DNA of 64,000 nt from Microlunatus speluncae (GCF_009299835.1 NZ_VKCZ01000015.1:1-64000), one strand, 5' to 3'; shown: positions 15,505 through 24,491, numbered from the stretch's first letter. A program made the numbers and translations. The notes: generated by a model not told the origin, from the letters alone.

Positions 15505-16503
15505 ATGGCGATGTTCGATCTTTCCCTGGATGAGCTGCGCGAATACCGGCCGACGGTGGCCGAGCCCGACGACTTCGACACCTTCTGGTCCGGCTCGATC
15601 GAGGAGGCCCGAGCCGCCGGCGGTGCGGTCGAGGTGACCAAGATCGACAACCGGCTCGCGGTGATCGACACCTACGACGTGACGTTCCCCGGCTTCGGCG
15701 GTTCGCCGATCAGGGCCTGGCTGCACGTGCCGGCCGGCGCGACCGGGCCGCTGCCGACGGTGGTGCAGTATCACGGCTACTCCGGCGGCCGGGGCTTCCC
15801 GCATTCGTTCACCCAGTGGGCGCAGGCCGGCTGGGCGCACTGGGTGATGGACACCCGCGGCCAGGGCTGGTCCTCCGGCGGGGCCTCCACCACCATCGAC
15901 GCCGCCCCGGAGGCCGGGGCCAACCACGTGCCCGGCTTCATGACCGCCGGCCTGGGCGACCCGGCTCAGTACTACTACCGCCGGGTCTACATCGACGCGG
16001 TCCGGTTGCTCGACGCGGCCCTCGGCCACTCGACGACCGACCCGAGCAAGATCATCGTCACCGGCGGCAGCCAGGGTGGCGGGATCACCATCGCCGCGGC
16101 CGGCCTGGCCCCGGCCGCCGGCATCGACCTGCTCGGTGCCGCGCCGGACGTCCCGTTCCTCTGCCACTTCCAGCGGGCCCTGCAGATCACCCACCGCAAC
16201 CCGTACGGCGAGATCACCACCTTCCTCGCCGGCTGGCGGGATCAGGTGGAGACCGCCTACCGCACGCTCGGCTACTTCGACGGGGTCAACCTCGGTCGCC
16301 GCGCCCGGGCCGCCGCGCTGTTCTCGGTCGGCCTGATGGACCCGGTCTGCCCTCCGTCCACCGTCTACGCCGCGTACAACTTCTACGGCGGCGACGCGAC
16401 AGTGGAGAAGTCGATCAACGTCTATTCGCACAATGAGCACGAGGGCGGCGGGATCTACCAGACCGCCGCGCAGCTGGAGTGGTTCGGCGAGCTCTTCGGT
16501 TAG
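15505..16503 (+). CDS. Acetyl xylan esterase / cephalosporin-C deacetylase (CE7)
   Basis: A 332-residue alpha/beta hydrolase of carbohydrate esterase family 7. The nucleophile serine lies in GGSQGG near residue 188, the aspartate in GLMDPVCPP near 278 and the histidine in NEHEGGG near 312, giving the full triad; YHGYSG (oxyanion side) and MDTRGQG, typical of CE7, are also present. It removes acetyl groups from xylo-oligosaccharides and other small acetylated substrates. No signal peptide is seen, so it acts inside the cell, as usual for CE7. The start is the ATG giving the typical MAMFDLSLDELREY opening. It ends four bases inside the convergent methyltransferase gene. Confidence 0.9.
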   Translation: MAMFDLSLDELREYRPTVAEPDDFDTFWSGSIEEARAAGGAVEVTKIDNRLAVIDTYDVTFPGFGGSPIRAWLHVPAGATGPLPTVVQYHGYSGGRGFPHSFTQWAQAGWAHWVMDTRGQGWSSGGASTTIDAAPEAGANHVPGFMTAGLGDPAQYYYRRVYIDAVRLLDAALGHSTTDPSKIIVTGGSQGGGITIAAAGLAPAAGIDLLGAAPDVPFLCHFQRALQITHRNPYGEITTFLAGWRDQVETAYRTLGYFDGVNLGRRARAAALFSVGLMDPVCPPSTVYAAYNFYGGDATVEKSINVYSHNEHEGGGIYQTAAQLEWFGELFG

Positions 16504-17501
16504 TCGGGTTTCACCGCGACCAGGATGTCGCGGTGGATGGAGGAGTCCACCCGGTGGCCGAGGTCGGTGTACGGGCCGTGGTCGAGCGGGGTCAGGCCGG
16601 CCTTGATCGTGATCTCGGCCAGATCCGGCCGGCTCAGGCCGTGCGTGTTCCAGGCCAGGCCGAGCGCGCCGCCGGGCCGGAGCTGCTCCACCCAGACCGG
16701 GATCGCCTCGGCCAGCAGGGCGGCCGCCGAGCGGTCCCGGGACCGCGGGCCGGAGTGGCTGCCGTGGGCGATCCCGTACGGGGCGTCGGTGATCACCGCG
16801 TCGAACCGGCGCTTGCCGTACAGGAAGGCCGACTGTCGGGTGTCGCCGCTGAAGACGGTGATCTTGAACTGCCGGTCCGGCCGGGGCGCGACGGTCGCCT
16901 CCAGCCGGCTGCCCAGATGCCGGCCGTCCCGGCGGACCGGGTTCACCTCCAGCGAGTGCTTGATCCGCTTCCGCCGCAGATAGGTGCGCAGGAACGCCGC
17001 GTACGCCTCGAACGCCGCCGCATCCAACTCGACGCCGTTGACGTCGTAGCCCAGCGTCAGCCCGGTGCTCAACGTCGTTCCCCTTCCGCACAACGGATCG
17101 AGGATGGAGGGACGACGGGGGCGCTCGGTCTGGGCCGCCGGTCGGGCGGCCAGCGTCACGTTGATCAACAGCCGGGTGAACTGCTCGTTGGTCTTGCCCG
17201 CGTATTTCGGGATGGTGACCAGATCGTCGTCGAACGCGTCCGGCCGTTCCAGCGGCACCGGCAGCAGATGATCACCGTCGCGCCGGTACAGCGCCAGTGC
17301 CGCCGAACCGAATCCCAGTGGCGCCAGGTCGGCCGGATCGTCCGCGGTCAGCGCCAGATAGTCGACCCCGGCCAGCGTGACCGGATCCAGGGACACGTCC
17401 CGGCGCAGCAGGATCGCCAGCTCGGCGCCGGTCAGCCGCGCCGCCTGGTCGGTGTAGACCCGGTTGGCCGACGGTGCCAGCAAGATCACGTACTCGGTCA
17501 T
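16500..17501 (-). CDS. TRM11-like SAM-dependent RNA methyltransferase
   Basis: A 333-residue protein whose C-terminal two thirds is a Rossmann methyltransferase: the SAM-binding loop ILDPLCGRGTTL lies near residue 135 and the DAPYG motif (a D-P-P-Y variant typical of N-methylating RNA/DNA enzymes) near 240. The N-terminal 110 residues are a separate domain that could bind RNA. The pattern matches the TRM11/THUMP-associated group that makes N2-methylguanosine in tRNA; the bacterial target is not established. ATG overlaps the upstream ATPase stop by four bases, so the two are co-translated, an odd pairing. Confidence 0.75.
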   Translation of the reverse strand: MTEYVILLAPSANRVYTDQAARLTGAELAILLRRDVSLDPVTLAGVDYLALTADDPADLAPLGFGSAALALYRRDGDHLLPVPLERPDAFDDDLVTIPKYAGKTNEQFTRLLINVTLAARPAAQTERPRRPSILDPLCGRGTTLSTGLTLGYDVNGVELDAAAFEAYAAFLRTYLRRKRIKHSLEVNPVRRDGRHLGSRLEATVAPRPDRQFKITVFSGDTRQSAFLYGKRRFDAVITDAPYGIAHGSHSGPRSRDRSAAALLAEAIPVWVEQLRPGGALGLAWNTHGLSRPDLAEITIKAGLTPLDHGPYTDLGHRVDSSIHRDILVAVKPD

Positions 17502-18793
17502 TGTGAGGACTGTAGCGGCTGGTGACCCCAGAGGGCCGAGATCGGGAGGAGGTAGATGTCGTCGCCCAGCGAGCCGGCGAACTGGCCGAGGTAGAGCACG
17601 ATGCCGGCCGCGAACCGATCCTTGATCTTGCTCCGCAGCCAGCGGAGATGGCGGCCTGCGTCCGAACGCGGAGAGGTCGAGGCCTTGACCTCGATCGCGA
17701 CGACCCGACCGTCCGCGCCCTCACAGACGAAGTCGATCTCCCGGCCATCCCGGTCGCGGAAATGAAAGAGATCGAAGTCCTCATCGACTGCACGCGACTT
17801 CATCAATTCCGTGAACACGAAGGACTCGATCAGGCTGCCTAATCCGGGCGCCCCGGGTGTCAGCAGTGTCTCGCGGCCGACCCTTCGCAGCTGCGCCAGC
17901 AGCCCGGTGTCGGTCAGAAACACCTTGGGTGCCTTGGTGATCCGTGACGTCGCGTTGGTGGACCAGGTGGGGATCGTCGAGGTCAGGAACACGGTGTCGA
18001 GGTGGTCGAGATAGGTCTGAACCGTCTGATTGGTGATGGCCAGTGACTTCGCAAGGTCACTGAACACCAGCAGACCGCCGGAGCGGGCCGCGACGAGGCT
18101 CAGCAACCGGGTGATGAGCCTGGTTTCCTGGGCCGAGGCGAAGACCCCCGCATCCCGGGAGATGATCGTTTGAACGTAGCCGGCGAACCATCGCTGACGA
18201 ACCCGTGTGTCCGGGAGCCGAAGGGCTTCTGGGAACCCGCCGGCGCAGGCAGCATCGATATAGCCGTCCCTGGTCCAATCCGACGACGTGTGTTCGATCA
18301 TGGATCTCGGATCGGCGAAGGCCCGAGGAAGAAGGCTCGATTCGGTCGTTTCGGTCAGTTCCGCCAGGCTCATCGGCCAGAGCTCGGTGAAGACGGCGCG
18401 GCCGGCCAGGGACTCCGAGATGCCAGGCGTGGTGAGGAATCGGGTCGAGCCGGACAGGACGAATTGGCCGGGGCGTTGACTGCCGTCGACGACCTGCTTG
18501 ATCGCGCGGATCAGTCGATCGCCCCCTAGCTGAACCTCGTCGATGATCACCGTGCGGTCGGCGGTCCGCACGAATGCTTCAGGATCGGCTTCCGCGAACT
18601 CGCGCGTGGCCACCGTGTCGAGTGTTCGGAAGTCGGCTCCGTGATCGCGCTCGTACTGCCGCAGCAGGGTTGTCTTGCCTGCCTGGCGCGGGCCGTTCAC
18701 GATGACCACTCGGAACGCGGCCGCGGACTCACGCAGTTGGTCCGCAACCGCCCGGGGTAGGAGCGGTGGCCGGTCTCCGCTGCTGGGGATCAT
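17498..18793 (-). CDS. AAA ATPase with DUF4143 C-terminal domain
   Basis: A 431-residue protein with a Walker A motif (GPRQAGKTTLL) near residue 34, a Walker B-like VIIDEVQ near 86, a sensor region (FVLSGSTRFL), a middle winged-helix-like part and a C-terminal restriction-endonuclease-like DUF4143 module (DREIDFV ... VVAIEVKAS, the D-x-n-ExK arrangement). Such ATPases are common in bacteria and archaea, often horizontally acquired, with no agreed function. The gene begins right beside three 23-base tandem repeats. Its coupling to the tRNA-type methyltransferase may be incidental. Confidence 0.88.
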   Translation of the reverse strand: MIPSSGDRPPLLPRAVADQLRESAAAFRVVIVNGPRQAGKTTLLRQYERDHGADFRTLDTVATREFAEADPEAFVRTADRTVIIDEVQLGGDRLIRAIKQVVDGSQRPGQFVLSGSTRFLTTPGISESLAGRAVFTELWPMSLAELTETTESSLLPRAFADPRSMIEHTSSDWTRDGYIDAACAGGFPEALRLPDTRVRQRWFAGYVQTIISRDAGVFASAQETRLITRLLSLVAARSGGLLVFSDLAKSLAITNQTVQTYLDHLDTVFLTSTIPTWSTNATSRITKAPKVFLTDTGLLAQLRRVGRETLLTPGAPGLGSLIESFVFTELMKSRAVDEDFDLFHFRDRDGREIDFVCEGADGRVVAIEVKASTSPRSDAGRHLRWLRSKIKDRFAAGIVLYLGQFAGSLGDDIYLLPISALWGHQPLQSSQ

Positions 18794-18840
18794 CGCCGAC
18801 GGTGTGCCGAGATTCGGAGAAGGAGTCCTCTCATGCTCGC

Positions 18841-18907
18841 ATCGTACATCTGCCGACTGTCAGATCGTAGATCTGCCGAGTATCGGATCGTAGATCTGCC
18901 GTCCCGG
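18841..18907. repeat. Three 23-bp tandem repeats upstream of the DUF4143 ATPase gene
   Basis: Units at 18841, 18864 and 18887 share the core ATCGTASATCTGCCG with an exact 23-base period; two of them contain the palindrome AGATCT. They lie 48 bases upstream of the ATPase start on its coding strand, between that gene and the ppa stop. The spacing of about two helical turns suggests binding sites on one face of the DNA, for example for autoregulation, but this is inference. Confidence 0.8.
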
Positions 18908-18958
18908 AAACCGCCGAACTGCCGACCGCTGGACTCCCGATCTGCCGAGCGGGATGGC

Positions 18959-19459
18959 TCAGAAGTGCTGCTCCTTGGCCCGCTCGAAGGAGGCGCGGAC
19001 CTCCTTCTCGGCCTCCTCGACCCCGGTCCAGGTCGCGCCTTCGACCGACTTGCCGGGCTCCAGGTCCTTGTAGACGGTGAAGAAGTGCTCCACCTCGAGC
19101 AGCAGGTAGTCGGAGATGTCGGAGATGTCCTTGACCCCGTCGCCGCGCGGATCGCCGGCCGGGACGCAGAGCACCTTGTCGTCGCCGCCGGCCTCGTCCT
19201 TCATCCGGAACATCGCGACCGCCCGGCACTCGATCAGGCAGCCCGGAAACGTCGGCTCCGGCAACAGCACCAGCGCGTCCAGCGGGTCACCGTCCTGGCC
19301 GAGGGTGCCCTCGATGAAGCCGTAGTCGGCCGGATACGCCGTGGAGGTGAACAGGGTCCGGTCCAGCCGGATCCGGCCGGTCGCATGATCGACCTCGTAT
19401 TTGTTCTTCTGCCCCTTCGGGATCTCGACGGTCACATCGAAGGTCAGCCGGTCGCTCAT
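18959..19459 (-). CDS. ppa: Inorganic pyrophosphatase (family I)
   Basis: A 166-residue soluble pyrophosphatase hydrolysing PPi to two phosphates and so pulling biosynthetic reactions forward. The family I signature and metal-binding residues are visible: EIPKGQKNKYEVD at the start, the central DGDPLDALVL loop, and AGDPRGD-VKDISD. Length is typical for bacterial enzymes. The ATG follows a GGAGGAG ribosome binding site. It is divergent from dacB, an arrangement that is well conserved in actinobacteria and supports both identifications. Confidence 0.96.
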   Translation of the reverse strand: MSDRLTFDVTVEIPKGQKNKYEVDHATGRIRLDRTLFTSTAYPADYGFIEGTLGQDGDPLDALVLLPEPTFPGCLIECRAVAMFRMKDEAGGDDKVLCVPAGDPRGDGVKDISDISDYLLLEVEHFFTVYKDLEPGKSVEGATWTGVEEAEKEVRASFERAKEQHF

Positions 19460-19549
19460 CGCTCCTCCTCCACAATCTAGGATGGGCCGGGCACGCCGAG
19501 CATAGTAAGCCCGGCGTGGATCGAGATCTGCGACCAGGGGGTGGGCCCG

Positions 19550-20947
19550 ATGCCACGGATCAGTCCGTCGACGCGACGGCTGTTGATCATCGGCGTCGGC
19601 CTGGTGTTGGTCCTGGCCCTGGTCGGCGTCGGGTACGCCGTCGGGCCGTGGCGGACGCCCGTCTCGGCCACCGATCCGACTCCGGCCCCCAGCGTGGCGC
19701 CGACTCCCACCCCGAAGCCCGAACCGGCCGCCGCACCCGCGCCGGTGCTCAAGCCGGTCAGCAAGGGTCCGGTGCCGGACGCCGACGAGGTCGAGCGGGT
19801 GATCGAGAAGGTGGGGTCGTCGAAGTCCGAGCTCGGGGCCGTGGTGCAGGACGTGTTCAGCGGTAAAGAGGTGTACGACCACGACGGCGACGAGCCGATG
19901 ATGCCGGCGTCGACGCTGAAGATCCTCACCGGCGCCGCGGCGCTGGTCGCGCTCGGGCCCGGGCACGAGTTCAGCACCCGGGTGGTGGCCGACGGCAAGG
20001 GCCGGATCATCCTGCTCGGCGGCGGCGACCCGTACCTGACCGACAAGGCCGCGCCGGACAGCTACCCGGTCCGCGGCTCGATCGAGGAGCTGGCCGCCAC
20101 CACCGCCGAACAGCTGCGCGCCTCCGGCCAGACCAAGATCAAACTCGGCTACGACGCCAGCCTGTTCACCGGCCGGGCCTGGAACCCGACCTGGCCCAGC
20201 AACTACGGCGACCAGGTCACGCCGACCTCGGCCCTGTGGGTCAACGAGGGCCGGCATCAGGGCGCACCACGCGACACCGACCCGGCGCTGGCCGCGGCCA
20301 CGGCCTTCGGCAAGGCGCTGCAACGGCACAAGATCACGGTGACCAAGATCAGCGAGGAGACGGCCGCGCCCAAGGCCAAGCAGCTGGCCGAGGTGACCTC
20401 GATGCCGCTGGAGCGGATCGTCGAGCAGGTGTTGCTGACCAGCGACAACGACGGCGCCGAGGTCCTGTTCCGGCACCTCGCCGTCGCCTCCGGTGGGCCG
20501 GGCTCGATCGGGCAGGCGCGCGGCTCGATCGAGGAGATCCTGACCGAGCTGAAGGTCTGGGACGACGAGATGGTGATCCACGACGGCAGCGGCCTCTCCC
20601 GGGAGAACCGGGTGCCGGCCGACGCCCTGGTCAAGGCCCTGCGGCTGGCCGCGACGAGCGACCACCCCGAGTTGCGCGCGGTGCTCACCGGGCTGCCGGT
20701 CGCCGGCGCCGAGGGCACGCTGCGCACTCGCTTCACCGACCCCCGGGCGGTGGCCGGCATCGGCCTGGTCCGGGGCAAGACCGGCACCCTGACCGGAGTC
20801 CAGTCGCTGGCCGGCGTCGTCCGGACCGCCGACGGCTCGCTGCTGGCGTACGCGTTCGTGATCAACGAGCCGAAGGACGAGTGGCTCGCCCGAGAATGGC
20901 TGGCCAGGGCCTCGACCGCCCTCGCCGGCTGTGGCTGCACCGACTGA
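19550..20947 (+). CDS. dacB: D-alanyl-D-alanine carboxypeptidase / endopeptidase (PBP4 family, S13)
   Basis: A 465-residue penicillin-binding protein. After an N-terminal membrane/signal segment (LLIIGVGLVLVLALVGVGYAV) and a Pro/Ala/Thr linker come the three active-site motifs: STLK near residue 121, SDN near 298 and KTG near 410. It trims peptidoglycan peptides outside the membrane. The ATG after the AGGGGG tract is preferred to a GTG nine bases upstream. Position next to ppa and upstream of the DUF2342 protease-tilS-hpt block matches the usual actinobacterial gene order. Confidence 0.93.
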   Translation: MPRISPSTRRLLIIGVGLVLVLALVGVGYAVGPWRTPVSATDPTPAPSVAPTPTPKPEPAAAPAPVLKPVSKGPVPDADEVERVIEKVGSSKSELGAVVQDVFSGKEVYDHDGDEPMMPASTLKILTGAAALVALGPGHEFSTRVVADGKGRIILLGGGDPYLTDKAAPDSYPVRGSIEELAATTAEQLRASGQTKIKLGYDASLFTGRAWNPTWPSNYGDQVTPTSALWVNEGRHQGAPRDTDPALAAATAFGKALQRHKITVTKISEETAAPKAKQLAEVTSMPLERIVEQVLLTSDNDGAEVLFRHLAVASGGPGSIGQARGSIEEILTELKVWDDEMVIHDGSGLSRENRVPADALVKALRLAATSDHPELRAVLTGLPVAGAEGTLRTRFTDPRAVAGIGLVRGKTGTLTGVQSLAGVVRTADGSLLAYAFVINEPKDEWLAREWLARASTALAGCGCTD

Positions 20948-21039
20948 GGCGGAGCTGGCCGGGTGTCGCGCGCGAGAGTGACGTTAGCGCCGTAGATGCG
21001 CTGGATCGGCGTCGCTTTCGTCCCACTCGGCGCCGCCGT

Positions 21040-21195
21040 ACCGGTAGCCGGACGCCCAGGCGCACCGCTGCTCAACCTGCCCTCCCTTTGCTGCATCTTT
21101 GACCCTTTGATGTCGCCCGACCGGTAGTCGGCCGCCAGGACGGACCGACGCGCGACCTGTCCTCTTTGCTGTGTTTGTGATCCCTCCAACGACGC
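21040..21195. repeat. Diverged 80-bp tandem duplication in a 330-bp intergenic gap
   Basis: Two imperfect copies begin with ACCGGTAG at 21040 and 21120. Both continue with a CGCC-AGG stretch, then CAACCTGCCCTCCCTTTGCTG in one copy against GACCTGTCCTCTTTGCTG in the other, and a CCCT segment near the end. They fill most of the gap between dacB and the metalloprotease gene, which otherwise shows no gene. No terminator-like hairpin or known RNA is evident. It may be a remnant of a repeated element. Confidence 0.6.
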
Positions 21196-21277
21196 TGACG
21201 AAGCGAGACACGAGGGATGGGAAAGTCAGGGATACCGCCGATGGGTTGTCGCACCTGAGCGGCATAGAGTCGGGGGC

Positions 21278-22357
21278 ATGGCTACCACGATGGTCGACTG
21301 GAACGTCGCGTCGCAGACTGCTCGCCGGCTGGTGAAGCCCGGTCCCGAGATCTCCCGCGCCGGAGCGCAGTCGGCCGTTGCCGCGCTGCGCGAAGCGGCC
21401 GTGCGGGCCGAGGCGTACGTGGCCGAGGTGACCGAGCTGCGGGTGCCCGGTCCGACGGCGCCGGTGCTGGTGGTGGACCGGCCGGGCTGGATCCAGGCCA
21501 ACCTGGACGGGTTCCGGCACATCGTCGCCCCGCTGGCGGACAAGTTCAACGACCGGCTGGGCGAGAACCCGTCCCAGATGCAGCAGACGATGGCGCAGGT
21601 CGGGGCCCGGGTGACCGGGGTCGAGATCGGCGCCCTGCTCAGCTATCTGTCGCCGAAGGTGCTCGGACAGTTCGACCCGTTCCATCCCGGCGCCGACGGT
21701 GAGCCGGGTGGCCGGCTGCTGCTGGTCGCGCCCAACATCGTGCACGTCGAGCGGGAGCTGCAGATCGACCCGGCCGACTTCCGGCTCTGGGTCTGCCTGC
21801 ACGAGGAGACCCACCGGGTCCAGTTCACTGCCGTGCCCTGGCTGCGTGATCATCTGAACGGCCTGATCGCCAAGCTTGTCTCGACAGCCGACCTGGATGC
21901 CGACGCGATGGCCGACATGATCAAGACCGCGGCGCAGAAGATCGGTGACGGGCTGCGCGGTGATCAGGAAGTCTCGATCGTCGACCTGATCCAGACCCCG
22001 GAGCAGCGCGAGACGGTCGACGCCATGACCGCTGTCATGTCGCTGCTGGAGGGCCACGCCGACGTCGTGATGGACAGTGTCGGACCGGACGTGATCCCGT
22101 CCATCGTGCAGATCCGGCGCAAGTTCAACGTCCGCCGGCAGGGCCAGGGGTTCGACAAGATCATCCGCAAGCTGCTCGGGCTGGACGCCAAGATCCGGCA
22201 GTACCGTGACGGCGCCGCGTTCTGCCGCCGGGTGCTCGACCGGGTCGGCATGGCCGGTCTGAACGAGGCCTGGACGTCGGCGGAAACCCTGCCCAGCAAG
22301 GACGAGATCGCGTTCCCGGACCTGTGGCTGAACCGGGTGCACGGCACCGCGGCCTGA
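21278..22357 (+). CDS. Zinc-dependent metalloprotease (DUF2342 family)
   Basis: A 359-residue member of the actinobacterial DUF2342 family, sometimes annotated as F420-biosynthesis-associated. The zincin-type motif HEETHRVQF near residue 184 and the EGHADVVMD segment near 252, which could supply the third ligand, support metallopeptidase activity. No signal peptide is seen. It follows dacB and precedes tilS with only 13 bases between, as in many actinobacteria, and is probably co-transcribed with tilS and hpt. The substrate is unknown. Confidence 0.88.
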   Translation: MATTMVDWNVASQTARRLVKPGPEISRAGAQSAVAALREAAVRAEAYVAEVTELRVPGPTAPVLVVDRPGWIQANLDGFRHIVAPLADKFNDRLGENPSQMQQTMAQVGARVTGVEIGALLSYLSPKVLGQFDPFHPGADGEPGGRLLLVAPNIVHVERELQIDPADFRLWVCLHEETHRVQFTAVPWLRDHLNGLIAKLVSTADLDADAMADMIKTAAQKIGDGLRGDQEVSIVDLIQTPEQRETVDAMTAVMSLLEGHADVVMDSVGPDVIPSIVQIRRKFNVRRQGQGFDKIIRKLLGLDAKIRQYRDGAAFCRRVLDRVGMAGLNEAWTSAETLPSKDEIAFPDLWLNRVHGTAA

Positions 22358-22370
22358 CTCTCGATCCCAG

Positions 22371-23354
22371 ATGGCCGTTCGCGCGTTGGGCCCGGCACTG
22401 CTGGACGTGGTCCAGGCCGTGTCGGCGGCGTTGACGGAAGCTGATCATGGTCTGCTGGTCGCCTGTTCCGGCGGCCCGGATTCGCTCGCGCTGGCCGCGG
22501 GGGCTCGTGAGGTGACTCGTCGGACCGGTCGGCCACTGGCCGCGGTGATCGTTGATCATGGACTGCAAGCCGGCTCGGCCGCGGTCGCCGCCGGTGTCGT
22601 TGATCAACTCACTCGGTACGGTCTCCAACCGGTCGAGATCGTCGCGGTCGAAGTCGATCATGATTCCGGCGATGGCCCGGAGGCGGCCGCGCGGTCGGCC
22701 CGGTACGCCGCGCTGCACGCAGCCGCGGACCGGCTCGGCGCGACCACCATTCTGCTCGGCCACACCCGGGACGACCAGGCCGAGACCGTGCTGCTCGGCC
22801 TGGCCCGCGGCTCCGGGACGCGGTCCCTGGCCGGCATGGCGACCCGGTCCGGCCGGTTGCTGCGGCCGCTGCTCGACCTGCCCCGGACGACCACCGAGCG
22901 GGCCTGTGTCGAGGCCGGGCTGACCCCGTGGCAGGACCCGCACAACGCCGATCCGGCCTACACCCGGGTCCGGGTCCGGGAGCGGGTGCTGCCGCTGCTG
23001 GAATCCGAGCTCGGACCCGGCGTCGCCGCGGCGCTGGCCCGGACCGCCCGGCTGGCCCGCACCGACGCGGATCTGCTGGACCGGCTGGCCGACCAGGCCG
23101 CGGCGGGCTGTCGTACCGGCGACGGGTTGGACTGCGCCGCGACCCTGGCCCAGCCGACCGCGCTCCGGACCCGGATCCTGCGCCGCTGGCTGCTCGAGCG
23201 AGGGGCGGCGGAGGTCTCCGCGGCCCAACTCGGTGAGGTCGAGCGGCTGCTCACCGCGTGGCACGGGCAGGCCGGGGTCGATCTGCCGGCACTGACCGTC
23301 ACCCGACGGGACGGGCGGCTGATCACGTGTGGCAGGCTTGGCGATCGTGGATGA
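22371..23354 (+). CDS. tilS: tRNA(Ile)-lysidine synthetase
   Basis: A 327-residue PP-loop ATPase that converts the wobble cytidine of the CAU-anticodon tRNA-Ile to lysidine, so that it reads AUA. The ATP-binding SGGPDSLAL motif lies at residues 33-41 and the HTRDDQAETVLL segment further along. It ends after a C-terminal region (IRxLLER-GAAEVSAAQL) that is short compared with Escherichia coli TilS, which is usual for actinobacteria. It overlaps the following hpt gene by 26 bases. Confidence 0.94.
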   Translation: MAVRALGPALLDVVQAVSAALTEADHGLLVACSGGPDSLALAAGAREVTRRTGRPLAAVIVDHGLQAGSAAVAAGVVDQLTRYGLQPVEIVAVEVDHDSGDGPEAAARSARYAALHAAADRLGATTILLGHTRDDQAETVLLGLARGSGTRSLAGMATRSGRLLRPLLDLPRTTTERACVEAGLTPWQDPHNADPAYTRVRVRERVLPLLESELGPGVAAALARTARLARTDADLLDRLADQAAAGCRTGDGLDCAATLAQPTALRTRILRRWLLERGAAEVSAAQLGEVERLLTAWHGQAGVDLPALTVTRRDGRLITCGRLGDRG

Positions 23355-23898
23355 CACCGACATCTCCGGCGACCTGACGAGCATCCTCTACACCCCCGAG
23401 GACATCGCGGAACGGATCACCGAGCTCGGCGCCAAGATCGACGCGGATTACGAGGACCGGGAGCTCGTGCTGGTCGGGGTGCTGAACGGCGCGGTGATGG
23501 TGATGGCCGACCTGTCCCGGGCCATCCGCGGGCACTGCACGATGGACTGGATGGCGATCTCGTCCTACGGCTCCGGCACCCAGTCCTCCGGCGTGGTGCG
23601 GATCCTCAAGGACCTCAACACCGACATCAGCGGCAAGCACGTGCTGGTGGTCGAGGACATCATCGACACCGGCCTGACGCTGTCGTACCTGATCAGCAAC
23701 CTGCAGTCGCGCGACCCGGCCAGCCTCAAGATCATGACCATGTTCCGCAAGCCCGAGGCCCAGCGCAACGCGGTCGACGTCGCCTACGTCGGGTTCGACA
23801 TCCCGAACGAGTTCGTGGTCGGCTACGGCCTCGACTTCGACGGCCGCTACCGCAACCTGCGCAGCGTCGGCACGCTGTCGCCGCACATCTACAGCTGA
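23329..23898 (+). CDS. hpt: Hypoxanthine-guanine phosphoribosyltransferase
   Basis: A 189-residue type I phosphoribosyltransferase that salvages hypoxanthine and guanine with PRPP. The PRPP-binding loop VLVVEDIIDTGLTL lies near residue 104; SSYGSGTQSSG is the flexible catalytic loop and VVGYGLDFDGRYR the C-terminal purine site. GTG is used as start; another GTG 18 bases downstream would give the more typical VDDTDISGDL opening and cut the overlap with tilS to eight bases. In most actinobacteria ftsH follows directly, but here about 4.7 kb intervenes. Confidence 0.95.
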   Translation: MAGLAIVDDTDISGDLTSILYTPEDIAERITELGAKIDADYEDRELVLVGVLNGAVMVMADLSRAIRGHCTMDWMAISSYGSGTQSSGVVRILKDLNTDISGKHVLVVEDIIDTGLTLSYLISNLQSRDPASLKIMTMFRKPEAQRNAVDVAYVGFDIPNEFVVGYGLDFDGRYRNLRSVGTLSPHIYS

Positions 23899-23935
23899 TC
23901 CTGTCCTGAGCGGGTGGACGTCTACCATCCTTCCC

Positions 23936-24487
23936 GTGGACGGCACAGGGTACGAAGAGCGCTACGGGTTGAGTTTCGGCGAGGCGATCGCCTTCGGTGC
24001 CGGTGTGGCGGCTGCGGTCGGCGGTCTGGGGATCCTGGCCACCGGCCACCCCGCGGCATTCGCCCTGGCGATCCCCTTCCTCCTTTTCGGAGTCGGATCC
24101 ATGGCCGGCGTGGTCTATGTCGCGATCGTGCAATGGGGCAAGCCGGCATTACGGGTAGACCATGAAGGCGTGCACTTCGGTCGGAGGGCGCTCGGAAATC
24201 CCGAGCGCCTGATCAGGTGGGCCGAAATCGGCTCCATCGTCCTGTTCCGAAGTCACAAACTGAGCCTTCCGCCCCAGCGCTACCTCGGACTGGACGGCAG
24301 AGGGCGACCAGTTCCGGTGCCGGAGTTGCGTGGGCTCGACATGTTCGGCGCGTCCCACGTCTCCCATGTTTCGCACTGGGTCGCGATGTGCAGTCGGCCG
24401 ATCTCGGGATGGGAACTCGACAAAGGCAAACTCCGGCTGGCGCTGGCCCGGTACGCGCCGGACGTAGAACTGATCGATCTGGACTGA
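23936..24487 (+). CDS. Two-helix membrane protein with PH-like domain, function unknown
   Basis: A 183-residue protein from a GTG start. Two hydrophobic helices (about residues 15-36 and 43-65) are followed by a soluble region (LRVDHEGVHFGRRALGNPERLIRWAEIGSIVLF) whose strand pattern resembles bacterial PH/YdbT-like domains in which a small membrane protein displays a PH-fold domain to the cytosol. Third-position GC is somewhat lower than in the neighbours, hinting at more recent acquisition. It is not part of the usual hpt-ftsH block. No function can be assigned. Confidence 0.7.
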   Translation: MDGTGYEERYGLSFGEAIAFGAGVAAAVGGLGILATGHPAAFALAIPFLLFGVGSMAGVVYVAIVQWGKPALRVDHEGVHFGRRALGNPERLIRWAEIGSIVLFRSHKLSLPPQRYLGLDGRGRPVPVPELRGLDMFGASHVSHVSHWVAMCSRPISGWELDKGKLRLALARYAPDVELIDLD

Positions 24488-24491
24488 TCTT

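Noticed and set aside
18959..23384. Very long open frames antisense to ppa, dacB, the metalloprotease and tilS
   Set aside because: They are high-GC shadows: Arg/Gly/Ala/Pro-rich, no domains, and they overlap well-supported genes on the other strand.
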